Assembly: GCA_964247705.1 (NCBI GenBank) | Contig: CAXTVQ010000002.1 | Span: forward strand, 1-64,000 | Origin: LMUY01 sp964247705 | GTDB taxonomy: Bacteria > Pseudomonadota > Alphaproteobacteria > Acetobacterales > Acetobacteraceae | Direction of reading: 5' to 3' | DNA: 64,000 nt | In this document: positions 43,435-52,509 of the stretch, piece by piece | Position numbering within the stretch: position 1 is the stretch's first letter | Layout: every line of letters starts with the position of its first letter | Notes under the pieces: model-generated | The model's database searches: none | Seen by the model: the letters and a program-made list of their open reading frames with translations, nothing else | Told to the model about the DNA's origin: nothing | Position numbers and translations under genes: made by a program

Positions 43435-44634
43435 ATGGCGCCGGAGGTCATCACCTTCGGCTGCCGCCTGAACATCGTCGAGAGCGAGGCCATCCGCGCG
43501 CTGATGGGCGATGGCGCGGATACCGTCGTGGTCAACACCTGTGCAGTGACGGCGGAGGCGGAGCGGCAGGCGCGCCAGGCCATCCGCCGCGCGGCCAGGG
43601 ACCGCCCCGGGGCCGAGATCGTGGCGACGGGCTGCGCCGTGCAGCTCGACCCGGCACGCTGGGCGGCCATGCCGGGCGTGAGCCGGGTGCTGGGCAACGC
43701 CGACAAGCTGCATCCGGCCGCCTGGCTGCCCGGCGCCGGCAGCAGCGTCAGCCCGGCCGACGCGCCCGCACCCGCACCCGTCCCGACCGGGTTCGCCGCC
43801 CACACCCGCGGCTTCGTCCAGGTACAGGCCGGCTGCAACCACCGTTGCACCTTCTGCACGATCCCGTTCGGCCGCGGGCGCAACCGCAGCGTCCCGATCC
43901 CCGACGTGGTCGCCCAGGTGGCCGCCTTGCTGGATCGCGGCGTGCGGGAGGTGGTGTTCACCGGCGTGGACATCGCCAGCCATGAAGCGGGCATCGGCGC
44001 CGTGGCCAGCGCCGTGCTGCGCGCCCTCCCCGCCCTGGCCCGGCTGCGGCTGTCCTCGCTCGATCCGGCGGCGATCGACCGTCCGGTATGGGACCTGCTG
44101 GCCGGCGAGCCCCGGTTCATGCCGCATCTGCACCTTTCGCTGCAGTCCGGCGCCGGCCTGGTGCTCAAGCGCATGCGCCGCCGGCATGATCCCGCGTCGG
44201 CCGCCGCGGTGATCGCCCAGGCCCGCCGGTTGCGCCCCGGCGTTGCCATCGGCGCCGACCTGATCGCCGGGTTCCCGACCGAGACGGACGCGCTCGCCGC
44301 CGAGACCGAGCGGTTCGTGGCGGCGGCGGCGATCCCCTACCTCCACGTCTTCCCATATAGCGAGCGGCCCGGCACCCCGGCCGCGCGCATGCCCGCCGTC
44401 CCCCCGCCGGTGCGGCGCGAGCGGGCCGCCCGGTTGCGCGCCATCGCCGCCCATGCCGCGGCCGAATTCCATACCGCCCAGCTCGGCCACACGATCACGG
44501 TGCTGGCGGAGCGCGGCGGACGGGGCCACAGTGAGCACTTCAGCCCCGTTCGGCTCGGCGCGCCGCAAGGGGCCTTGCTCCGGGCGCGTGTCGTGGCGGC
44601 GGACGCGCATGGGTTAGAGGCGGAGGCGGCGTAG
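43435..44634 (+). CDS. mtaB: tRNA methylthiotransferase MtaB
   Basis: Radical-SAM enzyme of 399 residues that adds a methylthio group to t6A37 in tRNA, giving ms2t6A37. The N-terminal MTTase domain has cluster cysteines C10, C36 and C67. The radical-SAM cluster is C134-x3-C138-x2-C141 (CNHRCTFC). The inserted NTCAVT and SLQSGAG segments fit MtaB better than MiaB or RimO. The C-terminal TRAM domain is short. The stop overlaps the ftsY GTG (TAGTG). Confidence 0.92.
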   Translation: MAPEVITFGCRLNIVESEAIRALMGDGADTVVVNTCAVTAEAERQARQAIRRAARDRPGAEIVATGCAVQLDPARWAAMPGVSRVLGNADKLHPAAWLPGAGSSVSPADAPAPAPVPTGFAAHTRGFVQVQAGCNHRCTFCTIPFGRGRNRSVPIPDVVAQVAALLDRGVREVVFTGVDIASHEAGIGAVASAVLRALPALARLRLSSLDPAAIDRPVWDLLAGEPRFMPHLHLSLQSGAGLVLKRMRRRHDPASAAAVIAQARRLRPGVAIGADLIAGFPTETDALAAETERFVAAAAIPYLHVFPYSERPGTPAARMPAVPPPVRRERAARLRAIAAHAAAEFHTAQLGHTITVLAERGGRGHSEHFSPVRLGAPQGALLRARVVAADAHGLEAEAA

Positions 44635-45584
44635 TGGCGCTCGGCGGCTTCTTCAACAAGCTTAAGGCCGGCCTCAGCCGCTCGACCGAGAAGCTGACCG
44701 GAGGCATCACCGCGGCGTTCGCCCGGCGCACCCTGGACGACGACGCGCTGGCCGAGCTGGAAGAGCTGCTGCTCGGCGCCGACCTGGGCCCGGCAGCCGC
44801 GGCCGACATCGTGGAGTCGTTCCGCAAGAGCCGGTTCGGCCGCAGCGTGACCGACGCCGAGATCAAGGAGGCGCTCGCCGAGGAGATCGCCGCCATCCTC
44901 GCCCCGGTCGCCCTGCCCTTGGTGCTGGACCGCTCCCGCAAGCCGCACGTGATCCTGGTCGTGGGCGTGAACGGCACCGGCAAGACCACGACCATCGGCA
45001 AGCTCGCCATGCAATACCGCGACGAAGGCCTGAAAGCCGTGATGGTGGCCGGGGACACGTTCCGCGCCGCCGCGGTCGAGCAGTTGCAGGTCTGGGGCGA
45101 CCGGGTCGGCGCCCCCGTGATCGCCGGCCCCCGCAACGCGGACGCCGCCGGGCTCGCCTTCGAGGCGCTGGCCCAGGCCCGGGCGCAGGGGGCGGACGTG
45201 CTGCTGATCGACACCGCCGGACGGCTGCACAACAAGGGCGCGCTGATGGAGGAGCTGGCCAAGATCATCCGCGTGATGCGCAAGCAGGATCCGACGGCGC
45301 CGCATTCCGTGCTGCTCGTGCTGGACGCGACGACCGGCCACAACGCGCTCGAGCAGGTGCGGGTGTTCAAGGACATGGTGGCGGTCACCGGCCTGATCGT
45401 CACCAAGCTCGACGGCAGCGCGCGCGGCGGCATCGTGGTCGCCTTGGCCGAGGATTACGGCCTGCCGGTGCACGCCGTGGGCGTGGGCGAGCAGGCAGGG
45501 GACCTCCGGCCGTTCGAGGCGATGGATTTCGCCCGCGGCCTGGTCGGCGACGCGCCGCTCTCCACCCCGCCCGCACAGGTCTGA
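44634..45584 (+). CDS. ftsY: Signal recognition particle receptor FtsY
   Basis: SRP-receptor GTPase of 316 residues that brings SRP-ribosome complexes to the membrane. The acidic A domain is nearly absent: the N-terminus is short and basic, as in many alphaproteobacteria. The NG domain is complete, with P-loop GVNGTGKTTT (111-120), DTAGR, TKLDG and the C-terminal GVGEQAGDLRPF. It starts at GTG 44634, overlapping the mtaB stop. Confidence 0.96.
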   Translation: MALGGFFNKLKAGLSRSTEKLTGGITAAFARRTLDDDALAELEELLLGADLGPAAAADIVESFRKSRFGRSVTDAEIKEALAEEIAAILAPVALPLVLDRSRKPHVILVVGVNGTGKTTTIGKLAMQYRDEGLKAVMVAGDTFRAAAVEQLQVWGDRVGAPVIAGPRNADAAGLAFEALAQARAQGADVLLIDTAGRLHNKGALMEELAKIIRVMRKQDPTAPHSVLLVLDATTGHNALEQVRVFKDMVAVTGLIVTKLDGSARGGIVVALAEDYGLPVHAVGVGEQAGDLRPFEAMDFARGLVGDAPLSTPPAQV

Positions 45585-45586
45585 GC

Positions 45587-46465
45587 ATGCCGGGACAGGC
45601 CGATGCCCGGTCTTTCGCAGTCGAGGCCAACGGCCTGTCGTTCGAAGTCGAGGAGATGGGTGACGGCGACCACCTGGCGCTCTGCCTGCATGGCTTTCCG
45701 GAACATCTGGTTTCCTGGCGCAACCAGATGCCGGTGCTGGCGGGGCTCGGCTACCGGGTCTGGGCGGTCAACCAGCGCGGCTACGGCCGCAGTTCCCGGC
45801 CAGCCGGTGTAGCAGCCTACGCGTTGCCCAAGCTGCTGGCGGACGTCGCGGCGCTGATCGACGCCTCGGGCGCGCAGCGGGTGACGCTGATCGGACATGA
45901 CTGGGGGGCGATGGTCGCGTGGTGCTTCGCCGCCGGGCGCATCCGGCCGCTCGAGCGCCTGGTGATCATGAACGTGCCGCATCCGCTGTGCTTCCGTGCC
46001 GCACTGAAGCATTGGCGGCAGCGGCGGAAATCCTGGTACATCGGCTTGTTCCAGATCCCGGCTCTGCCGGAACGGCTGCTCGCGGCGAATGGCGGCGCGC
46101 CGGTGCGCCGGATGTTCCGCGGCCTGCCCATCCCGCCTGACATCGTGGACGTCTACGCCCACCAGATCGCCGAACCCGGCGCCGCCACCGCAATGCTCAA
46201 CTGGTACCGCGCCATGCGCCACACCGAAGGCATGCCCCGCCTGGACACCGTGATCGAGGTGCCCACGCTGGTGATCTGGGGCGAGGCGGACGTGGCGCTC
46301 GACGTGATCGGCCTGGACGGCACCGAACGCTATGTGAAGGATCTACGGATCGAACGCCTGCCCGGCATCTCGCACTGGGTGCAGCAGCATGCGCCGGAGC
46401 GGGTGAACGAACTCCTGCGCGGGTTCTTGCCGCGTGAGGTCATGCACGATGCGGCGCACGGTTAG
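45587..46465 (+). CDS. Alpha/beta hydrolase, epoxide-hydrolase type
   Basis: Cytosolic hydrolase of 292 residues. The oxyanion-hole motif HGFPE is at about 35-39, the nucleophile aspartate D105 lies in LIGHDWGAM, an acid is in IWGEADVAL and the catalytic histidine in GISHWVQQHAP. Asp in the elbow points to epoxide hydrolase or haloalkane/fluoroacetate dehalogenase-type chemistry and not esterase. It begins 2 bases after the ftsY stop. Its end overlaps the convergent dehydratase gene by 4 bases. Confidence 0.85.
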   Translation: MPGQADARSFAVEANGLSFEVEEMGDGDHLALCLHGFPEHLVSWRNQMPVLAGLGYRVWAVNQRGYGRSSRPAGVAAYALPKLLADVAALIDASGAQRVTLIGHDWGAMVAWCFAAGRIRPLERLVIMNVPHPLCFRAALKHWRQRRKSWYIGLFQIPALPERLLAANGGAPVRRMFRGLPIPPDIVDVYAHQIAEPGAATAMLNWYRAMRHTEGMPRLDTVIEVPTLVIWGEADVALDVIGLDGTERYVKDLRIERLPGISHWVQQHAPERVNELLRGFLPREVMHDAAHG

Positions 46466-47406
46466 CTCAGCCTGACCGCCACCGTGTTCGCCCCGCACAA
46501 TACCACGCCGACCCGCTCATCCGCTTCCGGCTGGTAGGCCCCCGAGGTCAGCGCGGCCAGTGCCGCCACCCCGCCCGGCTCGCACACGATGCGGCACGTC
46601 TCCCACAACAGGTGCTGCGCCAGCCGGATCGCCTCGTCGGTCACCAGCACCACCCGCGCGACATGCCGCTGGGCGACCGCCAGCGGCAGCAGCCCGATGC
46701 GGCGCGCACCCAGGGAGTCGGCTGCCAGGCCGCTCACGGCGGTATCGACCGGCTTCCCCGCCGCCAGCGCCTGCGTCATGGTCGGCGCCGCGTCCGGCTC
46801 CACGCCCACCACGCGGACGCGGCCTTCGTACCAGCTCGCAATGCCCCCGATCAGCCCGCCGCCGCCGATGGCCACCAGCACCGCATCCAACTCCGGCGCC
46901 TGTTCCTCCAACTCGAGCCCGACCGTACCCTGGCCGAGGAGGGTCCCGGCAGAGTCGTAGGCATGGACCGGCAAACCGCCCTCGCGCTCGAGGTGTTGCT
47001 CGCTGGCGGCAAGCGCGTCGGCATACCAATCTCCCGTCACCACCAGATCGGCGCCATACGCGCGGATGCGGGCCAGCTTGGCCGGCGAGGCGATGGTCGG
47101 CACGAAGATGGACGCCTTGATGCCCAGCCGCTGCGCCGCATAGGCCACCGCCGCACCGTGGTTGCCCCCGGAAGCCGCCACCACGCCCGCCTCCGGCACG
47201 GGTTGGCCGAGCAGGTTGACGAACGCGCCCCGCGGCTTGAACGACCCAGTATGCTGCAGATACTCCAGCTTGAACGTCAGGCCGCGGCAGTCGAGCCCGA
47301 AATCGGCGGGGTTCACGTCCAGCGTGGGCGTGCGGCGGACATAGGGCCGGATCAGGCCGTTGGCGCCCAGGATCCCGGCCCGGCTCGGTGTGGTTTGAGA
47401 CATCAT
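46462..47406 (-). CDS. PLP-dependent serine/threonine dehydratase-like enzyme
   Basis: Fold-type II PLP enzyme of 314 residues. The PLP lysine K57 is in HTGSFKPRGAF, ASGGNHGAAVAYAA binds the substrate carboxylate, and IGGGGLIGG holds the phosphate. Length fits the catabolic threonine or hydroxy-aspartate dehydratase/serine racemase group, without the ACT domain of biosynthetic IlvA. AGGCGG precedes ATG 47406. It starts 5 bases after the unknown protein gene stops, so the two form an operon. Confidence 0.87.
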   Translation of the reverse strand: MMSQTTPSRAGILGANGLIRPYVRRTPTLDVNPADFGLDCRGLTFKLEYLQHTGSFKPRGAFVNLLGQPVPEAGVVAASGGNHGAAVAYAAQRLGIKASIFVPTIASPAKLARIRAYGADLVVTGDWYADALAASEQHLEREGGLPVHAYDSAGTLLGQGTVGLELEEQAPELDAVLVAIGGGGLIGGIASWYEGRVRVVGVEPDAAPTMTQALAAGKPVDTAVSGLAADSLGARRIGLLPLAVAQRHVARVVLVTDEAIRLAQHLLWETCRIVCEPGGVAALAALTSGAYQPEADERVGVVLCGANTVAVRLS

Positions 47407-47411
47407 CCCGC

Positions 47412-48467
47412 CTATTGCATGCTGCGTGGCCCAGCGCCGGTATTCTGCCACAAACGACCCTCGGGTTCTGACTTTTGCAACTGCTTGCGTTCCTCGGCGA
47501 TGACGTCCGCCAGGTTCGCGATATCCTGGCTGGAGTGCCTGCTGAGTGTCATTGCCTCCATGACCGGCTCGGCGGGCGGCGCGGCACGGCTCGGCTGGAC
47601 CGGCGGTGCACTGGCACGCAACTCCCGCCGCACGCTGGCTCCAGCCTCGAGCAGGCGCCGCACCCCCGTCTCCAGCGCTGTCTTGACATCAGTCGCGTCC
47701 GCGCGGCCGCTGCGTAGGATCTGATCCATCACGGGCAGCAACCCCGGCACCAACGCCGGGTGCTGATCGGCGGGGATCTGGGAGGCGCTTGCCACGACAT
47801 CCGCGACGGACACCATGACCCGCCGCAGCTCCTGAAGCGGCTCGGCCAGGCCGTCGAAGTGCAGGCGGACTGTCTGGCCCGGCTCGACGCCCAGCAACTG
47901 CAACGGGCCGCGCTGCCCCGTCAGGTCCTCGGACACAGACCAGAGACTGTCCACCGCCTCGAGCGCCGCGGCGATGCGGGCGAGCGACGGGCTCTGCCCA
48001 TCCTGTCCGGACACGAGCACCACGAGGCTATCGGAGTCCGCCGCTGCGGCCAGATCCGGCGTGGCGACGATGGCCGCAAGCGCCGGAAACCCAGTCTCGA
48101 TCATTTCGAGCCGCGCGCACAACCCGGCCAAATCGGCCGCAAAGCCCTGCGGAATGGTCGAGCGGGCAACGGCCGTGACGAACTGCGACCACCAGGACGG
48201 CGCCAGCAGCATGTCCAGTCCCAGTGCGGCCAGCAGAGCGCGTTCGGGCTCGCGGAACTGGGTGCTGCCGACCGAGAACTCGGCGTGGGCCTGCAAGACG
48301 GTCGAGACGTCCGGCGGTGGCGCCATGCTGTATGGGCGCAAGGGGGCAAGCACATCCAAGACACGCGAGCGTGTGGTCGCATCATGCAGACGAGTAAGCG
48401 CCCGCACCAACCGGCTGTGCATCATTTTGCGCCAAACCCTCTGATTCTTGGATTTTCGCCCATGCAA
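47412..48467 (-). CDS. Unrecognised 351-residue cytoplasmic protein
   Basis: I recognise no family. It is mostly helical by composition (many Ala, Leu, Val and Glu), has no signal peptide or membrane segment, and ends in a charged helix (NLADVIAEERKQLQKSEPEG). Notable segments are a basic start (MHGRKSKNQRVWRKMMHSR), RLHDATTRSRVLDVLAPLRPY and a SLVVLVSGQDGQSPSLARI strand-turn. The start could be ATG 48467 or ATG 48425/48422. It is read from an AT-rich divergent region shared with guaA and precedes a dehydratase gene by 5 bases. Its codon use looks like that of its neighbours. Confidence 0.65.
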   Translation of the reverse strand: MHGRKSKNQRVWRKMMHSRLVRALTRLHDATTRSRVLDVLAPLRPYSMAPPPDVSTVLQAHAEFSVGSTQFREPERALLAALGLDMLLAPSWWSQFVTAVARSTIPQGFAADLAGLCARLEMIETGFPALAAIVATPDLAAAADSDSLVVLVSGQDGQSPSLARIAAALEAVDSLWSVSEDLTGQRGPLQLLGVEPGQTVRLHFDGLAEPLQELRRVMVSVADVVASASQIPADQHPALVPGLLPVMDQILRSGRADATDVKTALETGVRRLLEAGASVRRELRASAPPVQPSRAAPPAEPVMEAMTLSRHSSQDIANLADVIAEERKQLQKSEPEGRLWQNTGAGPRSMQ

Positions 48468-48487
48468 AGATCTCTAAAAATTACAAT

Positions 48488-48505
48488 GATCGATAATTAA
48501 CGATC
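48488..48505. promoter_or_regulatory. Near-perfect palindrome in the guaA divergent region
   Basis: GATCG-ATAATTAA-CGATC: 8 of 9 base pairs match, in a conspicuously AT-rich stretch (about 48460-48525) of an otherwise GC-rich window. It sits between the divergent unknown gene and guaA. It may be an operator; a T-rich run follows, so a terminator-like role is a weaker alternative. Confidence 0.45.
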
Positions 48506-48575
48506 CTTTTCGTCTATTTCAACGGAATGCACAAGCTCAAGTTGCCGGGAAACGAAGGGTGTGCTGGAAGACGCC

Positions 48576-50141
48576 ATGATAAATCCCGCGGTGCACCGTG
48601 ATCGTGTCCTGGTCCTGGATTTCGGCAGCCAGGTCACGCAGCTCATCGCCCGCCGGGTGCGCGAAAGTGGTATCTACTGCGAGGTTTGGCCGTTCAACAC
48701 CGACGTGGATAAGCTCGCCGCCTGGCAGCCGCGGGCGCTGATCCTCTCCGGCGGCCCAGCCAGCGTTCCCATGCCCGGCAGTCCCCGCGCTCCCGGCGCC
48801 ATCTGGACGATGGGCATACCGATCCTCGGCATCTGCTACGGCCAGCAACTGATGTGCGAGGAACTGGGCGGCAGCGTCGAGCCCGGGCAGATCCACGAGT
48901 TCGGCCGCGCCTTTGTCGACATCACGGAATCGAGCAAGCTGCTGGACGGCGTCTGGGCGCCCGGCGAGCGGCAGCAGGTGTGGATGAGCCACGGCGACCA
49001 GGTCACCGCTCTGCCCCCCGGCTTCCGCAGCATGGCGGCAAGCGAGGGCGCCCCCTTCGCCGTCGTCGCGGACGAGGAGCGCGGCTTCTACGGCGTGCAA
49101 TTCCACCCGGAAGTGGTCCACACGCCGCACGGCGCCGACCTGCTGTATAACTTCACCCACAACGTGGCCGGGCTGCAAGGCGACTGGACGATGGCGGAGT
49201 TTCGCCAGGAGGCGATCGCCCGCATCCGCGCCCAGGTGGGGCAAGGCCGGGTCATTTGCGGCCTCTCGGGCGGGGTCGACTCCTCGGTTGCCGCCGTGTT
49301 GATCCACGAAGCCATCGGCGACCAGCTCACCTGCATCTTCGTCGATCACGGGTTGCTGCGCCGGGGCGAGGGCGCCGAAGTCGAACGCACGTTCCGCGAC
49401 CGCTTCAACATCCGCCTCGTGCACCGGGACGCGTCGGACCTGTTCCTCGGGGCGCTCGAGGGCGTCACCGACCCCGAGGCCAAGCGCAAGACTATCGGCG
49501 GGCTGTTCATCGACGTCTTCGAACAGGAAGCGGCCAAGCTCGGCGGCGCCGACTTCCTGGCCCAGGGCACGCTGTACCCGGACGTGATCGAGAGCGTGAG
49601 CGTCACCGGCGGGCCGAGCGTCACCATAAAAAGCCATCACAACGTCGGTGGCCTGCCCGCCCGCATGCGCATGCAACTGGTCGAGCCGCTGCGGGAATTG
49701 TTCAAGGACGAGGTTCGCACCCTTGGCCGCGAGCTCGGCCTGCCGGCGAGCCTGGTCGGCCGCCACCCGTTCCCCGGACCGGGGCTGGCGATCCGCATCC
49801 CCGGCACCGTCACGCGCGCGGGGCTTGATACGCTCCGCCACGTGGATGCGATTTTCCTCGAGGAGATCCGCTCCGCCGGACTGTACGACGCGATCTGGCA
49901 GGCCTTCGCCGTGCTGCTGCCCGTGCGCACCGTGGGCGTCATGGGGGACGACCGCAGCTACGAACAGGCCTGCGCGCTCCGGGCCGTGACCAGCGTGGAC
50001 GGCATGACGGCGGAGTTCTACCCGTTCGATATGGGCTTCCTTGGCCGGGTCGCCGGGCGCATCGTAGGAGAGGTGCGCGGCGTCAACCGCGTCACGTACG
50101 ATATCACCAGTAAGCCTCCGGGCACCATCGAGTGGGAGTGA
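48576..50141 (+). CDS. guaA: GMP synthase (glutamine-hydrolysing)
   Basis: Converts XMP, glutamine and ATP to GMP. The 521 residues contain an N-terminal class I glutaminase (C87 in GICYGQQLM, and the GVQFHPEV histidine/glutamate), the ATP-pyrophosphatase P-loop GLSGGVDSS and the C-terminal dimerisation domain ending KPPGTIEWE. I chose ATG 48576 over GTG 48561 because GGAAG lies 5 bases before the ATG and the N-terminus then matches the family. guaB is not adjacent. Confidence 0.96.
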   Translation: MINPAVHRDRVLVLDFGSQVTQLIARRVRESGIYCEVWPFNTDVDKLAAWQPRALILSGGPASVPMPGSPRAPGAIWTMGIPILGICYGQQLMCEELGGSVEPGQIHEFGRAFVDITESSKLLDGVWAPGERQQVWMSHGDQVTALPPGFRSMAASEGAPFAVVADEERGFYGVQFHPEVVHTPHGADLLYNFTHNVAGLQGDWTMAEFRQEAIARIRAQVGQGRVICGLSGGVDSSVAAVLIHEAIGDQLTCIFVDHGLLRRGEGAEVERTFRDRFNIRLVHRDASDLFLGALEGVTDPEAKRKTIGGLFIDVFEQEAAKLGGADFLAQGTLYPDVIESVSVTGGPSVTIKSHHNVGGLPARMRMQLVEPLRELFKDEVRTLGRELGLPASLVGRHPFPGPGLAIRIPGTVTRAGLDTLRHVDAIFLEEIRSAGLYDAIWQAFAVLLPVRTVGVMGDDRSYEQACALRAVTSVDGMTAEFYPFDMGFLGRVAGRIVGEVRGVNRVTYDITSKPPGTIEWE

Positions 50142-51328
50142 GCGCTTTGGCAGCACGCAAGACCGGCCGGCAGTTCTTCGCCAACCCGGGCCCGACCAAC
50201 ATCCCCGACTCGATCCTGCGCGCGATGGACCGGCCGACGGTGGACTTCATGGACGCCGAGTTCGGCGCCGTGTTCGCGGACGCAGTGGGCGGGCTGAAGC
50301 GGGTGCTGCGCGCGGCCGGCGACGTGTTCCTCTATACCGCCTCCGGCCACGGCTCGTGGGAAGCGACGCTGGTCAACCTGTTCTCGCCGGGGGACACCGT
50401 GCTGGTGGTCGAGACCGGCTGGTTCAGCGCCGGCTGGTCCGACATGGCGGTCAAGTTCGGCCTCAACCCGGTCGTGATCGGCAATCCGGACTGGCGCCGC
50501 GGCATCGAATACGGCGCCATCACCGCCGCTCTCAAGGCGAACCCGGCGGCGAAGGGCGTGCTCTGCGTCCACAACGAGACGTCAACCGGCATGTCGCTCG
50601 ACCTGCCCTCCGTGCGCGCCGCAATCGACGATGCGAAGTCGGACGCCCTGCTCCTGGTGGACACGATCTCCTCCCTGGGCTCGCTGGAGTTCCGCTTCGA
50701 CGAGTGGCGCCTCGACGCCGCGGTGGGCGGCAGCCAGAAGGGGCTGATGCTGCCGACCGGGTTCTCGTTCACCGCCGTCTCCGCGAAGGCGATGGCGGCG
50801 CATGCGCACGCCCGCCTGCCGCGGCACTATTTCGACTGGACCGAGATGCAGAAGCGCTCGTTCCGCGCCTTCATGGGCACCGTTCCGACGGGGATGTTCT
50901 ACGGGTTGGCCGAGTCGGTACGGCTGATCGAGCTGGAAGGGCTGGACAACGTCATCGCCCGCCACCACCGGCTGGCCGAGTGCGTCCGCCGCGCCGTGCG
51001 CACCTGGTCCGGCAACCAGGGCGGGCCGGAGCTGTTCTGCCTGACGCCGGACCGGCTGTCCGACTCCGTAACGGCGGTGCAGTTCCCGGAAGGCCATAAC
51101 GCGGACGCGGTTCGCAAGACGGCGCTCGACCGGTTCAACGTCTCCACCGGCGGGGGATTGGGCAAGCTCGGCGGCCAGGTGCTGCGCATTGGCCATCTCG
51201 GCGACCTGAACGAGCCGATGGTGCTCGGAACGCTCGGCGCGATCGAGATGAGCCTCAAGATCAACGGCGTGCCGCACGGCCGCGGCGGCGTCGACGCCGC
51301 GATGGAGTTCCTGGCGGACGCCGCCTGA
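50138..51328 (+). CDS. Serine-glyoxylate/alanine-glyoxylate aminotransferase
   Basis: Class V PLP aminotransferase of about 396 residues that moves the amino group of serine or alanine to glyoxylate. The start NPGPTNIPD, the GHGSWEATLVNLFSPGD block and the PLP lysine K201 in VGGSQKGLMLPTG are typical of the serine-glyoxylate enzyme. Three starts are possible, GTG 50132, GTG 50138 and TTG 50147; I used 50138 because it overlaps the guaA stop as GTGA. No other serine-cycle genes are in the window, so photorespiratory-type glyoxylate disposal is equally possible. Confidence 0.9.
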   Translation: MSALAARKTGRQFFANPGPTNIPDSILRAMDRPTVDFMDAEFGAVFADAVGGLKRVLRAAGDVFLYTASGHGSWEATLVNLFSPGDTVLVVETGWFSAGWSDMAVKFGLNPVVIGNPDWRRGIEYGAITAALKANPAAKGVLCVHNETSTGMSLDLPSVRAAIDDAKSDALLLVDTISSLGSLEFRFDEWRLDAAVGGSQKGLMLPTGFSFTAVSAKAMAAHAHARLPRHYFDWTEMQKRSFRAFMGTVPTGMFYGLAESVRLIELEGLDNVIARHHRLAECVRRAVRTWSGNQGGPELFCLTPDRLSDSVTAVQFPEGHNADAVRKTALDRFNVSTGGGLGKLGGQVLRIGHLGDLNEPMVLGTLGAIEMSLKINGVPHGRGGVDAAMEFLADAA

Positions 51329-51337
51329 GGCCCGCCC

Positions 51338-52486
51338 ATGAGCGCTGACATCCAATCCCTGCTGCAAGCCGCCGTGGACCGCGGCGACGTGCCCGGCGTG
51401 GTCGCAATGGCCACCGACGGGCAACGCACCCTGTTCGAGGGGGCAGCCGGCTCGCGCCAGTTGGGCGGACCGGCTGCGATGACGCTCGACAGCATCTTCT
51501 GGATCGCCTCGCTCACCAAGGCGGTCACCTCGGTCGCCGCCATGCAATTGGTGGAACAAGGCCGGGTCGGGCTGGACCAGCCACTCGGCGCCGTGGTGCC
51601 GAAACTGGCAAACCTGCAGGTGCTGGAAGGCTTCGGCGAGGACGGCCAGCCGATCCTGCGCCCGGCCCGGCGCGAGGTCACGCTGCACGACCTCCTCACC
51701 CACACCTCGGGCTTCGTCTACGAGATGTGGAATGCCGGCATCGGCCGGTATACCAGCACGACCGGCAAGCCTGGCTCGGCCAGCGGGCTGAACGTCGGGC
51801 TCGAGATGCCGCTCGCCTTCGACCCGGGCGAGCGCTGGGAATACGGCATCGGTGTCGACTGGGCCGGCAAGGTGGTGGAAGCGGTGAGCGGCCAAACGCT
51901 CGGCGGCTACTTCGCCCAGCATATCACCGGCCCGCTCGGCATGACGGACACGCAATTCGGCCGGCCCGACAGCGAGCGCGTGGTCACGATCCACAACCGC
52001 CTGCCGGACGGCACGCTGAGCGTCGGCCGGTTGGGCCGCCCGTCCAAGCCCGAGCTGGAGAGCGGCGGCGGCGGGCTGTATTCCACGGCGCCCGACTACT
52101 TGAAGTTCCTGGCCATGCTGGTGCGCGGCGGCGACGGCATCCTGCGTCCTGAGACGGTGGCGCAGATGGGCCGCAACCAGATCGGCGCGCTGGACGTGAG
52201 CCGCATGCAGACGGTGATGCCGCCGATGTCCAACGATGCCGAGTTCTTCCCCGGCATGGTGAAGGGCTGGGGCTACGGCTTCGTCATCAACAGCGAGAAG
52301 GGCCATGCCGGCCGCGCCGCCAACAGCCTGGCCTGGGCCGGATTGGCGAACTGCTACTATTGGATCGATCCATCGAGCCGCATCGCGGGCGTCCTGATGG
52401 CGCAGGTCCTGCCGTTCGCCGACCCGGCGGTGCTGGGATTGCTCGACGTGTTCGAAGCTGCCGTCTACAGCGGGCATTCTTCCTGA
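51338..52486 (+). CDS. Serine hydrolase, class C beta-lactamase family
   Basis: Hydrolase of 382 residues with the class C/esterase EstB-like fold. The nucleophile motif is S58-L-T-K61 (ASLTK). The second motif is around Y169 in WEYGIGVDW. The KTG-equivalent may be the KGHAGR segment near the C-terminus. There is no signal peptide, so it is more likely a cytosolic esterase or amidase than a resistance beta-lactamase. It follows the aminotransferase by 9 bases. Confidence 0.87.
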   Translation: MSADIQSLLQAAVDRGDVPGVVAMATDGQRTLFEGAAGSRQLGGPAAMTLDSIFWIASLTKAVTSVAAMQLVEQGRVGLDQPLGAVVPKLANLQVLEGFGEDGQPILRPARREVTLHDLLTHTSGFVYEMWNAGIGRYTSTTGKPGSASGLNVGLEMPLAFDPGERWEYGIGVDWAGKVVEAVSGQTLGGYFAQHITGPLGMTDTQFGRPDSERVVTIHNRLPDGTLSVGRLGRPSKPELESGGGGLYSTAPDYLKFLAMLVRGGDGILRPETVAQMGRNQIGALDVSRMQTVMPPMSNDAEFFPGMVKGWGYGFVINSEKGHAGRAANSLAWAGLANCYYWIDPSSRIAGVLMAQVLPFADPAVLGLLDVFEAAVYSGHSS

Positions 52487-52509
52487 ACGCCTTCGCTGCC
52501 CAGCGTTAA

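Noticed and set aside
51338..52486. AmpC-type resistance beta-lactamase
   Set aside because: There is no signal peptide and the second motif is not the Y-x-N of AmpC; an esterase-like serine hydrolase is more likely.
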